NCBI GenBank assembly: GCA_963556145.1
Contig: OY744472.1
Location: 4,278,001-4,342,000 of the forward strand
Reading direction: 5' to 3'
From: Hygrocybe punicea
Taxonomy: Eukaryota; Basidiomycota; Agaricomycetes; Agaricales; Hygrophoraceae
Length of the DNA stretch: 64,000 nt
Made by a program: the position numbers and the translations under genes. The notes below the pieces were generated by a model that saw only the letters and a list, made by a program, of their open reading frames with translations, did no database searches and was not told the DNA's origin. Of this stretch, positions 11,217 through 23,322 are shown one piece after another (positions within the stretch are counted from its first letter, which is position 1; every line of letters starts with the position of its first letter).

Positions 11217-12740
11217 TGATCTGGTGATGTCGTTGTGTGACCTTTCTCCACTCAAGTAGGAAACTTGAAGATATGTCTATTTCAATGGATGTAACAGAAC
11301 CAACTCCCATCCCAGTGTCTACAGGATGCTGTTCCATTAATATTGGCAATGCCTGCCAGTGTTTGTGATTCTTCAAGTGAACTTGAGCCCACATTGCCTC
11401 AATTTGACGATTGGGTATAGACTTGAACATTGGCCTGGTTACCCCTAGTATTAGCATTTAAATTGATTCTGCGCATGAGATATACCTTGGGAGAAGTAAT
11501 AGATTCTGCATAACAGGTACATTTGCATTGTGACCCGTGTTATCTGGGTGGTACAGCGGATGGGATGCAGCTGAGGACATTTCAAATCATAACTGCACCC
11601 AGATTGCAGGACAACTCACCAGTGGAATTCATGGGGCCAATTGATTTTGTAGGACAAGAATCGAGAATTGGGTCACTTATGTATGACCTGCGATGGTTCT
11701 TGTGATTGGTTAAGCACATCCAGGTCACCAGTCATGATCAGCCAATTTGGGGAGCAAGCCCCCAAAGTTATCGAAAGTGAAAGTCGAGGTCGAGTTCCCA
11801 AAGTTAAACACGAAAGCGAAAGTCGAGGTCAAAGTTCCCAAAGTTAAATGAAGCTCCAGCAAAGACCGAAAAAGGGATTCAAAAATGAATGCAAAACCAA
11901 AAGTCTCCAAATGAAAATAGAAGAATTTTGTCCATTGAGACCCTCCATACGTAGCTTGTATGTTATATGCTGTGGATTCGCTTCCACCCCCTTACCAGAC
12001 TAATTGACTCTGCTTGGATTGCATGTGAGGATTAGCCAGTTGGGGTGTGAGTTTGCTGGAAGAACAGCTTGATGGCTAATCGACTCTGCTCATGTAGTGC
12101 ACAAGGAATAGCAAAGAATCGGAGCTTGTCCTTTCCGGCTTGAGCCAGGAGAGGGGCAAGTCCATGAAAGATGTTTTTATATAATTTGAAGTACATTTGT
12201 GCCATACAATCGGTTCCACAAAGAAAAGTGCAGTAGAGGAGGGAGGTGGGTGGGTGAATGCAATAATAAAAAATAATCTTTTACTGTGATTCTGGGTGAC
12301 CCAATGTGGTGAGTAAAGATTGTAGAAGAAAAAGTAGAAGGGAATGCGCTACCTGGGTGAGCCAATGCGGTGAGGAAACAGGAGTGGTGAGACAACTCCT
12401 GTCTCTCAGTGCGGTCTTGGCTTCACCTGGCGGTAGGGTTGCCTTGTGATAAAGGGAATGTGCTTGTGAGTATGCACTATGCCCGCAATGGGGGATACAG
12501 TGAATCTACTTGATGTGCAAGGCGAAAGCAGCACATATGTGAAGGTCTCTTGTCTATTAGACTTGAGTAAAATTATTTTTTAAACTCGATTAAAGTTTGG
12601 GAAGGGGGTACTCAAGGACCCTTGATGCCCTGGCACATTGGCTCGGCACCTCGGCTTATAGGTTTAAGTTTTGATTTTATGTTGAGAGGATTCACTTCCA
12701 ATGATGGACTTTTGACCGTGACTGGGAGTCATCAGTCATA
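11217..12740. other. Stretch without a recognisable gene; contains a 39-bp tandem duplication
   Basis: At about 11770-11851 a 39-bp unit containing GAAAGTCGAGGTC and TTCCCAAAGTTAA is present twice in tandem. Otherwise only short ORFs occur. Confidence 0.45.
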
Positions 12741-12746
12741 TCACCC

Positions 12747-15387
12747 ATGCCATTGTCACCGGTACCCATCCCATGGGAGGATTGGAAGCTCGACGAGGAC
12801 TTTTTCGGCGCCTTGGTCCGCTGGAACTTGTCGCATCCTACAAGAACCCTTTATTGCATTCTTGAACAAATATGTACTGCCATCGATAACAGTCGTGATA
12901 TCGTTGAGCTCATTCCAGACAGTCCTTTCCCTGCTCGTGGCCTGGTTAAAGCATTGGGTCAACTTGTCAAGTTGGGGACAGTACGCTCTTGACCAATCTC
13001 TGCTGCAAGTATACTCAATTATATCACTTCCCTAGGCTATATCTAGGTCCAATATGGAGGTTCGGGACTTTGCGAAAGACATCGTACAATGGATTAGCCA
13101 GGAGGTGGCAGCTTTTCGTAATCAGGAATCAGGGCCCTTTACTATGAGAACTTGAGATAACCTGGAACATTTGCGGCACGTTGGGACACTTTCGTGGTGT
13201 CTTCATGTGATGCTTGAGCATGTGCAATATTGACAACGTTGTGTCTTGCAGGACTTTAATAAATCAGATTTGCAAATGGGCTAATGACAGACTGGTGAGT
13301 TGTGGCTCTTTATATTGAACTCGCCCTGTGATAAAACTGCATCTTATATAGGAAGATGGACGCATTGCACGGATAAGACGTGGCTTGTTGGTTGAAAAAG
13401 AGATTCGAGAGTTTAAGTTTAACCTAACAGAAGCTAAACAGGGCTTCCTGGTTCGTCGCACCTAACTAGTTGTCGAATTATGTGAACTGACGAAATCTTC
13501 ATAAGCATCTCTCCGTAATTAATATATCCCAAAGCCAGGATGTTTTAGTTTCGCAATTAGAGCAACAGCGCGATGCCGTAGGCTTGATCACCATGCTGAA
13601 AAGTTGCCATCTGACACCCTTGCTAGATGGAAACCATTCTCACCAACCAGAGGACACTAATGCAAGCGAAGGATCAGAAAACAATTAGAAACACCGAAGA
13701 AGAGCGAGAAAAGAGAGGAAAAGAGGAAGCCGATAGAAAAGCCGAGGAAGAAAAAAGGAAAGCCAAAGAAGAATGACGGCTTCGGCACCAATTTCTTGAC
13801 AACGCTCTTTCTGGACTTGTTGTGAATGCGACTTACATGGACCAAGCGAAGCTTCCTTGTGATGATGACACCCGCGTCGGTATTCTCGCTGACATTAAGA
13901 ATTGGGCATCTAACATGAGCAACATCAATCCGCGTCTCCTTTGGCTGAATGGCACCCCTGGAACTGGGAAATCTTCCATCGCCACCTCAGTATCACGTCA
14001 TTTCAGGAAGGCCGGCTTCCTGTGGGCCCAGTTCTTCATAAGTCGCAACCACAAAAGTACCACCAATCCGAATGTCCTTTTCCCATCTATCGCATGGCAA
14101 CTGGCTGACCATATACCTGATTCTGTGGTTGCCGTTGCTATTCATGATGCTATTAAAAACGACTGCACTCTTCTCGATTTCATTACCCTTTCCCAAGCAA
14201 ATGAGCTTTTTGTCAAACCAATCACAATTGCGTCGACTTTGACACCTTCCGATCCAATCGTGGTCGTTATTGATGCCTTGGATGAGTGTGGTTTGGAGAG
14301 CCGGAAGACCGCACAGATCATCTCTATGGCAGGCAAGGATCTTCCTCATAATGTGAAGGTCTTTATTTCCAGCCAGGTGGAGGATGACATTCGTGTCCAT
14401 TTTTCTGCCCTGTCTAATTCAAGGTGTATTAGTCTTGACAATCCTGCGGACTTTCACAAGGTGTCAGATTTCTTCAGGAAGCAGATTCGTAAAGTGGCGG
14501 ACGATGCAGGGGAGGAATGGTCGGAATGGCCTTGAGATGTGCACGTGAAAAAGTTGTGTGATCGGGCATCAGGCCTTTTCATCTGGGCAGTTACAGCAGT
14601 CAACTTCATCCGAACGCGAATTGAGGAAGAAGGCTCGGAATGTCGGGATGATGTTTTAGATGACCTCAACGACAATGGCATGGGTACTATTGATGAACTC
14701 TACCTTGCAATCCTTCAATGACTATCTCCAGGTGAAGAAGGTGACTGGGCAACCGAGAAATTTTGCCACATTGTTAGCGCCATTTTGACTTTACGGGATC
14801 CATTACCGCTCGCGGCATTGAAGACACTGCTTGACTTGCGGAAACCTACCAATACCTGACCGCAAGTTGACATCATAAATTTTATAAAGCAATTTCATAC
14901 AGTTCTCGTAGCTGGAACTGACCAAGTCAATGATGAGACCATTCCTCAGCCTCACAAGTCATTCGTAGAGTTTATTGCCAGCAAACGAGCCGGACGTTTT
15001 AAGGTTCACAGGGTCATGTCAGATGAAGAACTTGCAATCCAATGCCTTCACCAGCTCAATAGCCTAACTCGTGACCAGTGCAAACTTGAGCATCTGGCAG
15101 CTTTCAACAACGACATTCCTGATTTGGAGTCCAAGATTGCTTGTCACTTTGGCGTTCCTCTTCAATATGCCTGCAGGTTTTGGTCATTCCATTTGCCTGC
15201 AGTAGAGATGACAAAAGTTGGCACAGCAGAGCAACATTCCAGATTTTTGAAGCTTTTGGAGTTGTTCTGCGAATTCTTCTACCAGCATCTTCTTCATTGG
15301 ATTGAAGTTATGAGCTTGTTGGCTCACAGCTCCGTACCCTTGTTGCTGAAGAAGGCGAGTGAGTGGGCAGCAGTACAAACCTTTTAA
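12747..15387 (+). pseudogene. NLR-type NACHT NTPase gene, N-terminal and NACHT part (broken)
   Basis: Fungal NACHT proteins are NLR-like ATPases tied to non-self recognition and cell death. The 5' part encodes SPVPIPWEDWKLDEDFFGAL and LVKALGQLVKLG, typical of the leader of this family. A K/E-rich coiled-coil-like linker follows at about 13685-13773. NACHT occupies 13822-14535: Walker A GTPGTGKS (residues 44-51 of that frame) and Walker B IVVVIDALDEC (146-156), then DLPHNVKVFISSQ. The frame continues to 15387 (GLFIWAVTAVNFIRTRIEEE...KSFVEFI). It carries four in-frame TGA codons: 13774, 14533, 14719 and 14857. The matching WD40 half begins at 16233, after the LTR-like insert. I judge it one dead NACHT-WD40 gene. 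Confidence 0.8.
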
Positions 15388-15420
15388 TGTCTCCCTTCAA
15401 CTATGATTTACTCCAATCTC

Positions 15421-16200
15421 TGTAGGAACGATGTCCTGACGATGTAGAGGGTCCTCGACCCTCTGAGGCCGTAACATCGATATCTAGCGAATCCGCTTGA
15501 ACCTGACGTCTCTAGCAATCTACGCTCGAACCCGACGTAACCCGATGCAACCCGATGCATACCGACTAGCACGGCCGCTCACGTACCTGGTCGGTCTATC
15601 TCATAAACTCACGGAACTTCAAATATCAAAGATAGATCTCATCGGACTGGGATCCCGACATCGGACTTGCCTTATTCACACCTAGCGTCTCCCTTATGGG
15701 GATATAGTAAAGTATATTGCATCTTTTACGGTTTTTTATATCTTCCACCCATTTTCCCTGTCATCGTCGCCTCGCAACGCTCTTCCTACTTCCCCATTTT
15801 TATTCTCCTTTGTCTCCTCTCATCGGCCGAGGACTCTCGTCCGAATCTAGGTACACAAATTTGTAGTATAAAAACGGTGCCCAAGCGCCGTCTCAAAATA
15901 AGAAACCAGTTCCCCCGTTTCCTCTCTCTGAGAATTAGTCTCTCAGTAAAATCCATTGCACATACTACTCGTCGGTTTCCTCGACACTCTCCCCGTCCTT
16001 CTACCGTCTTAATCTCTACGTTTCTCGTCACCTGACACCCGACCCGCCGTACCCGACATCGTCGGCTTCGTCGGCTTCGATCGGTCTCGATAGATTTCAG
16101 TAGTTTACTCGGCGGCTTCTTACCTTTTATATCCTATTATCTTACTGAAGCTTGTTAGACTATTCCTAGTCACTTCTACGCTGACCCCACAGGCTTAGGA
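15421..16200 (+). mobile_element. Probable solo LTR-like insertion splitting the NLR gene
   Basis: About 0.8 kb of non-coding sequence separates the NACHT and WD40 halves. It begins TGTAGGAACGATGTCC, carries a perfect hairpin AGAGGGTC-CTC-GACCCTCT (about 15447-15465), and has a TATA box with a T-rich tail, as LTR promoters do. Possible ends are TG at 15421 and CA near 16192. I did not find a matching 5-bp target duplication, so the boundaries and element class are tentative. Confidence 0.4.
15867..15873 (+). promoter_or_regulatory. TATA box inside the LTR-like insert
   Basis: TATAAAA in the context GTAGTATAAAAACGG, about 445 bp into the insert, where an LTR U3 promoter would lie. Confidence 0.4.
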
Positions 16201-16232
16201 TTATTATTCCGCAGCCACCCCGACCTCGCCTT

Positions 16233-17087
16233 TACAATGACGAACCCCTCAAGGCCCTTATCTACGATGCCGAACAGTTTGTCGAACTTTTTTCGGAGAT
16301 AATCACTAGGAGCACTGCCCATGTGTATATCTCGGCTTTACCTTTTGCACCCAAAGCCTCTGGTATCTACAGGCGGTATTATGAAGATGGAAAGAGCTGC
16401 AGTATTGATGTGTCATTAGGGGCACTTGAAAACTGGGGCATAGGCATTGTGGAATTCATGGAACCGAGAGCCCACACTGATGCGATGAAATGTGTGGCAC
16501 TTTCTCCAAGTGGCGAGTTGATTCTGTCAGGTTCTAGCGATGGCACAGTTTGTGTTTGGTATATAATGGGTACCAAGCTTGCTCTAGGTCCATTGAAAGG
16601 CCATCGCGATTCTGTATTATCTGTTGCATTCTCTCCAGACGGCCACAACTTCATATCAGGCTCTTGTGATCAAACGGTTTGTCTTTGGGCTGCTACAACG
16701 GGTGACCTTGTTGAAGAGCCTCTCATGGGGCACAGCGACTCGGTAACATCCGTTTTTTTCACCCCAGACGGCAAGTACATCGTGTCAAATTCTTTCAACT
16801 GCAGGATTCTTGTTTGGGATGCAACGAGTTTCCAACTTGCTGAACTTCAACAAATATCTGACATATACTTATCTGATACAAACCCCACCAGGCTCGCATC
16901 TCCCATCCTAAAGCAGGGGTGGCTTCATGCTCCCTCAAAAAAGCATCCTCTTATATGCAGATTTCCTCTGTGGAGCGCAAAGACCAATGTGTGGGCATGG
17001 GTTGATCACAAAATTGTGATTTGGCTCCGAAACAGGTGGATGGTCATTGACGCGACAAAAGCCTCGCAAGGCTGCCTACCATTATGA
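16233..17087 (+). pseudogene. WD40-repeat half of the NACHT-WD40 NLR gene
   Basis: The frame starts YNDEPLKALIYDAEQFVELF and reaches TAHVYISALPFAPKASG, the conserved linker before the propeller in fungal NACHT-WD40 proteins. Three WD40 units follow: SGSSDGTVCVW, SGSCDQTVCLW and SNSFNCRILVW, each preceded by an AFSPDG-type turn. A degenerate C-terminus ends at 17087 with no further repeats. Functional relatives carry seven or more blades, so the sensor part is truncated. It lies directly downstream of the LTR-like insert and in the same orientation as the NACHT part. Confidence 0.75.
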
Positions 17088-17640
17088 ATCAAAATGCACA
17101 CACAAGTCACCTCGGATCTTGGTCGCAAACCCGATGAAGGTATATTGGAAGAGGTAGGCCTTAAGCTCTTATGTTGAACATTCCACAAGTTAACTCTTGA
17201 CATATCAAAGGATCTGCAAGATAAAATCCAGCGGCACCTGGCTTACGTTGAAACATTCGGGGAAATTTACCGGATGGACGCTGCAGGTTTCATTTACTGA
17301 GTTAGTTTATAATTCCTAGGGCTACTTGATTCGCACATTGTATTTCACGCTCATTGATGATTCGAAGGACTTCACTGAAGAAGCTATCCACTTTGAACAT
17401 TTTGCGTTCAATGGTGGACTGTTTGCGGATGTTTAGAGGACATTGGACCGATCCATTATCCGGTATCACACACAGAGTTTGTATTGCCACCCCATAACGA
17501 TCCACGTAATTTTGATAAAAAATACAGGTGGTTGCTAAAGTCCTCTGGACTTTTTTTTCAGGGCCAGGGGTCCTGGAAGTGACCACGGTGCTTCTCACTA
17601 TTTATCACAGATCTACAAACTCTTTGATCCTGATCAGTAG
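17088..17640 (+). other. Degenerate interval between NLR and kinase remnants
   Basis: Short coding-like scraps such as DDSKDFTEEAIHFEHF occur in the plus direction with stops between them. They may be the decayed N-lobe exons of the kinase that follows. No single frame is maintained. Confidence 0.3.
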
Positions 17641-18539
17641 TGAATAGCGTGTTAACCGGGAGATTGAAGTTTGGCGCTGATTTTCGCACCCTCATGTACT
17701 GCCATTCTTGGGCATGTACTATGGGTTTCCTTCCCCGGCTTTGATATTGCCTCTATGCAACTTTGGCACCGTAATGGAATATTTAAAAAGTCACCCGGCC
17801 GTCTGCAGACTTGGTGTGGTAGGCACAACTCACACTTTACTTTGCAATATCATGACTAACACTGTCTTTCATCCGCAGGTGACAGATGTCGCCAGAGGCC
17901 TTGAATATCTTCACTCCCTCAATGTAATCCATTGTGATATGAGCGTTGTGCGTTCACTGTGATGCTGCCTACCCAGGTGTTCTGACATTTTATCAGGGCA
18001 ATATCGTCATTGATGATAATGGGGGGGCTCGATTGTGTGGCTTTGGCCTCTCAAAAATTGTTGACCATTGCGGGTTTACCACGCCACTGATGGGAAACGC
18101 CCGATGTAGGGCGCCCGAGCTCTTGTCATTCATGGATGACAATCTGAGTGAAAACGAGCCTCTTCAAGTTGGACCTAATTTACGAAAGAAACAGATATCT
18201 TTGCCTTTGCTATGACGGCCCTTGCAGTCAGTAAAATTGTTATCTTGGTTGTTCCCTTGCAAAGTTTGCTGACCACAGCAACACCTACTCCAACGTTTCA
18301 TTCTTGTAATCTGACATTGACCTTTTCTTAAACAGATCATCTCGGGAAAAATGCCATTCTATGAGATATGGTATGATGCATCGGTCTCATTCAATATTCT
18401 GCGTGGGAATCACCCACAGGAAAAGATGTATGGCTCCCCTGACCCTAAAATGTGGGCTACATTACAAGGCTTCTGGGAACATAAACCAGACATGAGACCT
18501 CCCATGAGCGTTGTTGTGAGCCGTTTCAAACAACTTTAG
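17641..18539 (+). pseudogene. Tyrosine-kinase-like (TKL) protein kinase fragment
   Basis: Reads REIEVWR-stop-FSHPHVLPFLGMYYG, then ALILPLCNFGTVMEYLKSHP, an intron (about 17817-17878), VTDVARGLEYLHSLNVIHCD, a second intron to 17996, GNIVIDDNGGARLCGFGLSK, and RAPELL. After a frame change come TDIFAFAMTALA, an intron (about 18227-18336) and IISGKMPFYE to the stop at 18537-18539. This is the layout of the TKL kinases expanded in Agaricomycetes. The HRD loop reads HCDMS..GN without the usual catalytic-loop Lys, and DFG is replaced by CGFG. A TGA at 17678-17680 replaces an expected Arg, and the N-lobe (VAIK Lys) is missing. It is catalytically dead at best. Confidence 0.75.
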
Positions 18540-21298
18540 TTCATATTCTTTCTTCCCCCTTGTTGTCCAATGTCATCTAGTAATACAATATGCCTCAGTT
18601 GTTGCACATCCAATAGGGGTCAACGGTCTGATCATATTCACCAATGGAACCTTGGCAGAGACCAGATCATCCCCAAACAACTTCAAAGTCCAATTGGTAA
18701 AATGAAGTGGAGGATCAAGAGAATACTGGGTGACATGTGAGCTGAAGGTAACTTCAAGGTCGAGCCCAACTATTAATTTTTCTGGTGCAGGACAATAATG
18801 TGATTTCCCAATGCCAACATCATGTCCCCACCAGCCAATTCATTGCTTGTACCCTGGAACCCTCCCCATTCTCAAATTAATGGAACTGTTAATGACAGAT
18901 GCAGGGAGGCTGCAGGACGTCATTGCAAAAACTGTGACCAGCCTCCAGTTTGTGGTTCAAATCTGGTTCCCTATGGTGTAACTGTACCCCCATTTGCAAC
19001 CCTTCCAACTGTCACCCCAGCTTCTCGTGTACCACAGCCAAGCACACGCAATGGTAGGATGGCTAAACGAACTGCCCCACCTAATACCTGACAAGACTTC
19101 CATTACAAAATATGTATTCATCCAGAACTGGTAAGCAATCAATGTAAACTTTTTGTGTTTTCCAACCAATTTATTTGTATACTTAGTCATATGGATCAGT
19201 CGTCACAGACAGTGGCTGTACTTTTAAGACTCTCCGTGCACTGACATCACAAAAATTCAGTTCTTTGTCACTCAGCTTACCTCACTTGGGTTATCATTCG
19301 ACCTAGACATCAATGCTCTTCCATCTTCTCTTATTGCAATCAGTTTTAATACTGCTTCACTTTCACATTTCAATGCTCATCAGCTTGCCTTTTCTTCATC
19401 TGTCCCTTCTTCTTCGACCTCAGACACACTACAATGGGCAATATATCTTACTAGCAAGACACAGCGAGTTCCACATCTTGGAGCTCTACTTAAAATCACA
19501 ACAGCCATACCCACGAATGCATTGACCCATGCCTGACTACACAGTGAAACCTCAAAGTTTCCTTCTCTTCCTGTACCTGACGAGAAATATCAGATCATGT
19601 TCATTGGTAATTATGAACAAGTTTTGTATCTATATTCCTTTCCTTAATATTTTGAAAGGTCCTGTCAATGCCATTATCATTGGTCCTCCCCTGGGTCAAG
19701 GCTTACAAACCTGCCTTGCGTTACGTGCATGGGACCGCCACATGATGGCTGACATCAATGAAGAAAGTGAAAATCTGGAATGCTATGATTCCTGTCAGGA
19801 GGAGTTTCAGGCATGCTTTTCAAACATTTTTTTATTCCTGTCGTCTGATTCATACTCTATCAGAGTACACATCTCCTGGTATCGTCATACCATCTTCTTC
19901 GAGTTCTTCGAGTTCCACTAACATCCACGATCTCATGTCTTTCAGGCCTCAAAATATTACTCTGGTGTGCATTTCTGTTAAACCTGCCAGGCATTTCACT
20001 GATGAATAAAACAACGTAACAGGGTGATAATCACTCATCATTTTGGGCAACTCTGGATGTGACTTCACTGGAAAGCTCCCCAACTGACTCTTTCTTTTCT
20101 GCTTCCCTCCCAGCAAGTACACAAACCTCACCTGAATTGCAGTCGCAAAATCTTCCACCACGCAATTTACCTGTTCAAAATATTCCCTTGTTGAATCCAC
20201 CTGCCTTTGATACAGCCCCATTGTTGACTCAGAATCCCACTCCAACGGCCTCACCGGCATCAGTTCCCCATGATTTACCTATTCCTTATCATGCATCCGA
20301 AACTGCACGCCTTACTCTAGCACAGTGGCACCAACAAATAAACCACTTCATCATTTCCCATCCAAATGAATTATTCATCTCTGCCTGTACTGCCACTGAA
20401 GCCGCCCAAGCCTTTTTGGCACATGTTGTTGCGCTTGTCACAGGGAGTGAGCCTATTGGTGTTCCAGCTGGTGTTAGAGTGCAAAATTTCAGTAAGGAAA
20501 ATCTGCTCAATGCTCGATGTCACTTTCAAATGTATGTATTTTTGACATTATGCTATGGAGTTCCCCAGCAATGTATTAACAATGATATTGCAGTGGTGAA
20601 GGTGTGGGCAACGGTCCAGTCAGGTCAATGTGGGCTGCTCTCACGCGACTAATCATACAAAATAATCACCATTGGATGGAGACTGGTGATGGGCTATTTG
20701 TCCCTTTGATCCTCCCCTTTGCTCCGACTGATCATGATCTTACTTTATTCCATGCTTATGGTTTGATCATGCGAACTGCTCTTGTATGGCAAATGGAAAT
20801 CCTTCCTTTCTCACCAGTTCTCCTTTTGTTTCTCATTGATGGGTTTTCCTCTGCTATGAATCCTGACTTCACTGTTGCTGTGGCACCTGAAGTGACTGCA
20901 CAACTTGCAACCTGGCCACTGCGCTTTACCACTGGCTCCACTGGTCCTTCATATCTTGAGATTGTTGTGGGTCAAGATCCAATGAATCTGGTTGTCGAAT
21001 ACCTTCCCAATGTTCAGGTATGTGGCACATCTAATATTTGCTACATTTTCTGATGGTTTTACCTAGCCATCAAATCTCCACTATCTCTCTGCAACAGCGA
21101 TTGATAATGTGACACATCAATTGCAATCCGGGTTGTTGTTGGGTGGTCAAGAGGCTCGCATTTAAGGCACGGCATGGGTATACTGCAGGTCAGAATTCCT
21201 GACACCGGACCCGTACCCGCGTTACCTGTACCCGCGCTGATTACGGGTACACACCGTACCCGTTATCGGCGGGTACCCACCACAGCCCACCCTAAGTA

Positions 21299-21352
21299 CC
21301 TCGCGAACAACGGGGGCGCGTCAATTGATGCGCTCCGTTTGTTTTCGCAAGG
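21299..21352. repeat. 54-bp concentric palindrome, copy 3 (in element B)
   Basis: Outer arms CCTCGCGAA and TTCGCAAGG. Core GCGCGTCAATTGATGCGC at 21316-21333 is centred within one base. Confidence 0.8.
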
Positions 21353-21399
21353 TTGGATGGGGCTGGGGAGGTTCCATGGGCGTCTGCGCATGCTCACTA

Positions 21400-21451
21400 C
21401 CTCGCGAACAACGGGGGCATGTCAATTGACGCACTCCATGTTTTCGCGAGG
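21400..21451. repeat. 52-bp concentric palindrome, copy 4 (in element B)
   Basis: Perfect outer arms CCTCGCGAA (21400-21408) and TTCGCGAGG (21443-21451). TCAATTGA at 21422-21429 is exactly central. It lies 101 bp from copy 3, as part of a local tandem duplication that also repeats GGGGCTGGGGA-like flanks. Confidence 0.85.
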
Positions 21452-22916
21452 TTGTATGGCGCTGGGGATGGCCCATGGGCATCCGCCTCGTTTCCGTCGT
21501 CCGTCATCCGTTGCCCCCGTCCCCGTTCCCATGCTCGCAGTCCTCATCGTCGCCGTCGTCGTCATCCCCGTTGCCATCGTCGTCCCCGTTGCCGTCGTCC
21601 TTCTTGTCCCGGTCTCTGTTGTCCTCGTTGTCCCGTTCCCCCATTGTCGTCTTCCCGTTGTCGTAGTTGCCATTCCCGCTTTGTCGTCGTCCTCCCATTC
21701 TCATCGTCGTTCTTGTCTTCGTTTACCCTGTCGTTGTCATTCCCGTCATCCTCATTCTTGCTGTCATGGTCGGCCTGGGTTGTCCCCATTCTCGGCTGTG
21801 TCCCATCTGCTTGTAGCTGTTGCCGTGTTCGCGTTCGTTTGGCGCAAGGGTGCGAGAAAAAAACCTAAAAGTGTTTTAGTAGTTAGTAGAATAAATGAAT
21901 AAATGAATATGATGCTTACCTGGGGTGCCCTGGCACCCACACCTGTTGCCATGTCATTGTTGAAAATGACCGTGGTTGTCGTTGCCGGTTTCTTGTTGTT
22001 GTTGTTTGCGCTTGTCACAGTTGTAGATTAGCTAAAGTAAAGAAATTAATATTGAAAATAAAGTAAATAGGAAAGAAAAAACCCACCTGGGGGGGCTTGG
22101 TTGACAGACCCGTGAAAACCCGTCACCCGCGGATAATGGGTACGGTTTTGACATGGTGTGCAAACCGAAATACTGTACCCGAACCCGAATTACCCGTTTT
22201 GGAATAACCGCGGGTAAACCCGTACCTGTGCTGTGCCCTACTCGCATTAATTATGAACATTCCATTTTCAGTGCACTCAAATGTGGCTTCAACTCTCCAC
22301 TCTTGCCGTCAATCTCGACAATAACTGAAGTAAGATTTGGAAGGTTTTTTTTTCAATATTTAACATTTAATACTCAACCCTTCAGTCATTTGGTGGCTCC
22401 GCAAATCTCATTGTTGCAGCACTGTGTTCTGGATGTCATGTCACCTCATATTTACAGGTCATCACTATCATCCGAACTTCGTCTGTCTCCCTCGATGGTG
22501 TTGGTTTCAACCGCCACATGGACTATGGCTTGTTAGAGTTGAAATGGATGACTGCATTTGAGCGTTATCTGCAAGCACAAGGACATCCCACCGGAGATCA
22601 ATTTAATTCTCTTACCCAAGTTGAGCGGGATGCTACTGTCAATGACCCTACTTTCCATTGCCGCCTTTTTCTCAAAGTCATTACTATATCTCCATATCTC
22701 CCTCTTGATCCAAATGCAATGATCAAGGTAGTTATATCTGTTGATTTGTATTCAATTTCTGACACATCACATCCAGGTCAACTTTGTAACAAGCTTTGAT
22801 GACCCCCATTCGTGGGCGACCAGTGTGGTATTACAAGATATCTATGCTTTTGTGACATTGAATGATGGTTTCCATAGGGATACCATATTCACACTTGCTT
22901 CAAGACCATTGACGTT

Positions 22917-23317
22917 GTTATGTGAATGTTTGTTTCACCAAGAATTACCGGAGTTGACTTTGTTCAGGTACCTTCTTGTTGTTTGTGGGTTTCTAATATC
23001 CAAATAACCTATCAGGAAGGGGTTGTGGGTATATGTACTATATGAATCAATAGAATGTAATAGTGAGGTCTCTTCAATTAAGAATTGAGACTTTGAGTAG
23101 GTATGAATAGCAATTGGGTGTGTGATGTACTGAAAATACTAATATTCACTACTGGAATATAAAATATGAACTAATGAATACTGAATACAATATTCACCAG
23201 TTGAATATGAACTGTTTTGGCTGCAGGGCCTATTCAATCAAGAGTATCTCTGGGTATTATAATATCTGACTTAAATCCGAAGCTTCAAACGCACATTGGC
23301 TACTAGTTCAGGGATAT
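22917..23317 (+). repeat. Inverted duplicate, left copy of about 400 bp
   Basis: This segment, holding the last HECT-like exon plus downstream sequence through CTACTAGTTCAGGGATAT, reappears as reverse complement at 47742-48140 with a modest number of substitutions. The homology ends just before the Tc1/mariner-like insertion at 23321. Confidence 0.85.
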
Positions 23318-23322
23318 CTTTA

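Larger units (their letters stand above)
21163..22240. mobile_element. Non-autonomous hAT element B, 1078 bp
   Basis: Ends TAAGGCACGGCATGGGTA and TAGGGCACAGCACAGGTA (reverse complement of the right end), with exact 8-bp duplication CTCGCATT at 21155-21162 and 22241-22248. Subterminal GTACCCGC/GCGGGTA motifs lie on both sides. Two palindrome copies sit near the left end within a 101-bp tandem duplication. Then comes a TCGTC/TTGTCC-rich block (about 21500-21790), an A-rich AATAAATG tract (about 21885-21915) and the right end. It splits the HECT-like gene. Confidence 0.88.
18822..23007 (+). pseudogene. Multi-exon HECT-like gene remnant, split by hAT element B
   Basis: Exons in order: an N-terminal Cys-rich segment (HCKNCDQPPVCG, about 18920-18955); a Ser-rich stretch at about 19235-19530; GPVNAIIIGPPLGQGLQTCL (19650-19810); a Pro-rich linker (20059-20300); a helical segment to 20540; and VGNGPVRSMWAALTRLII running to LIDGFSS (20596-20860). 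After the inserted element, FERYLQAQGHPTGDQFN (22545-22600) and VNFVTSFDDPHSW through PLTLLCECLFHQELP (22770-22970) follow. GxGPxR..W, then HAYGLIMRTALVW, then FVT and a Cys near the end parallel the HECT E3 ligase order (GGPxREF, LGRxxGxAL, FVTG, TCFNxLxLP). This is a remote similarity judged by eye. Introns have good GT-AG ends. The insert and several closed frames indicate loss of function. Confidence 0.45.

Noticed and set aside
13993..14400. 135-codon ORF antisense to the NACHT domain
   Set aside because: Shadow of the NACHT frame on the opposite strand; the NACHT motifs are clear on the plus strand.
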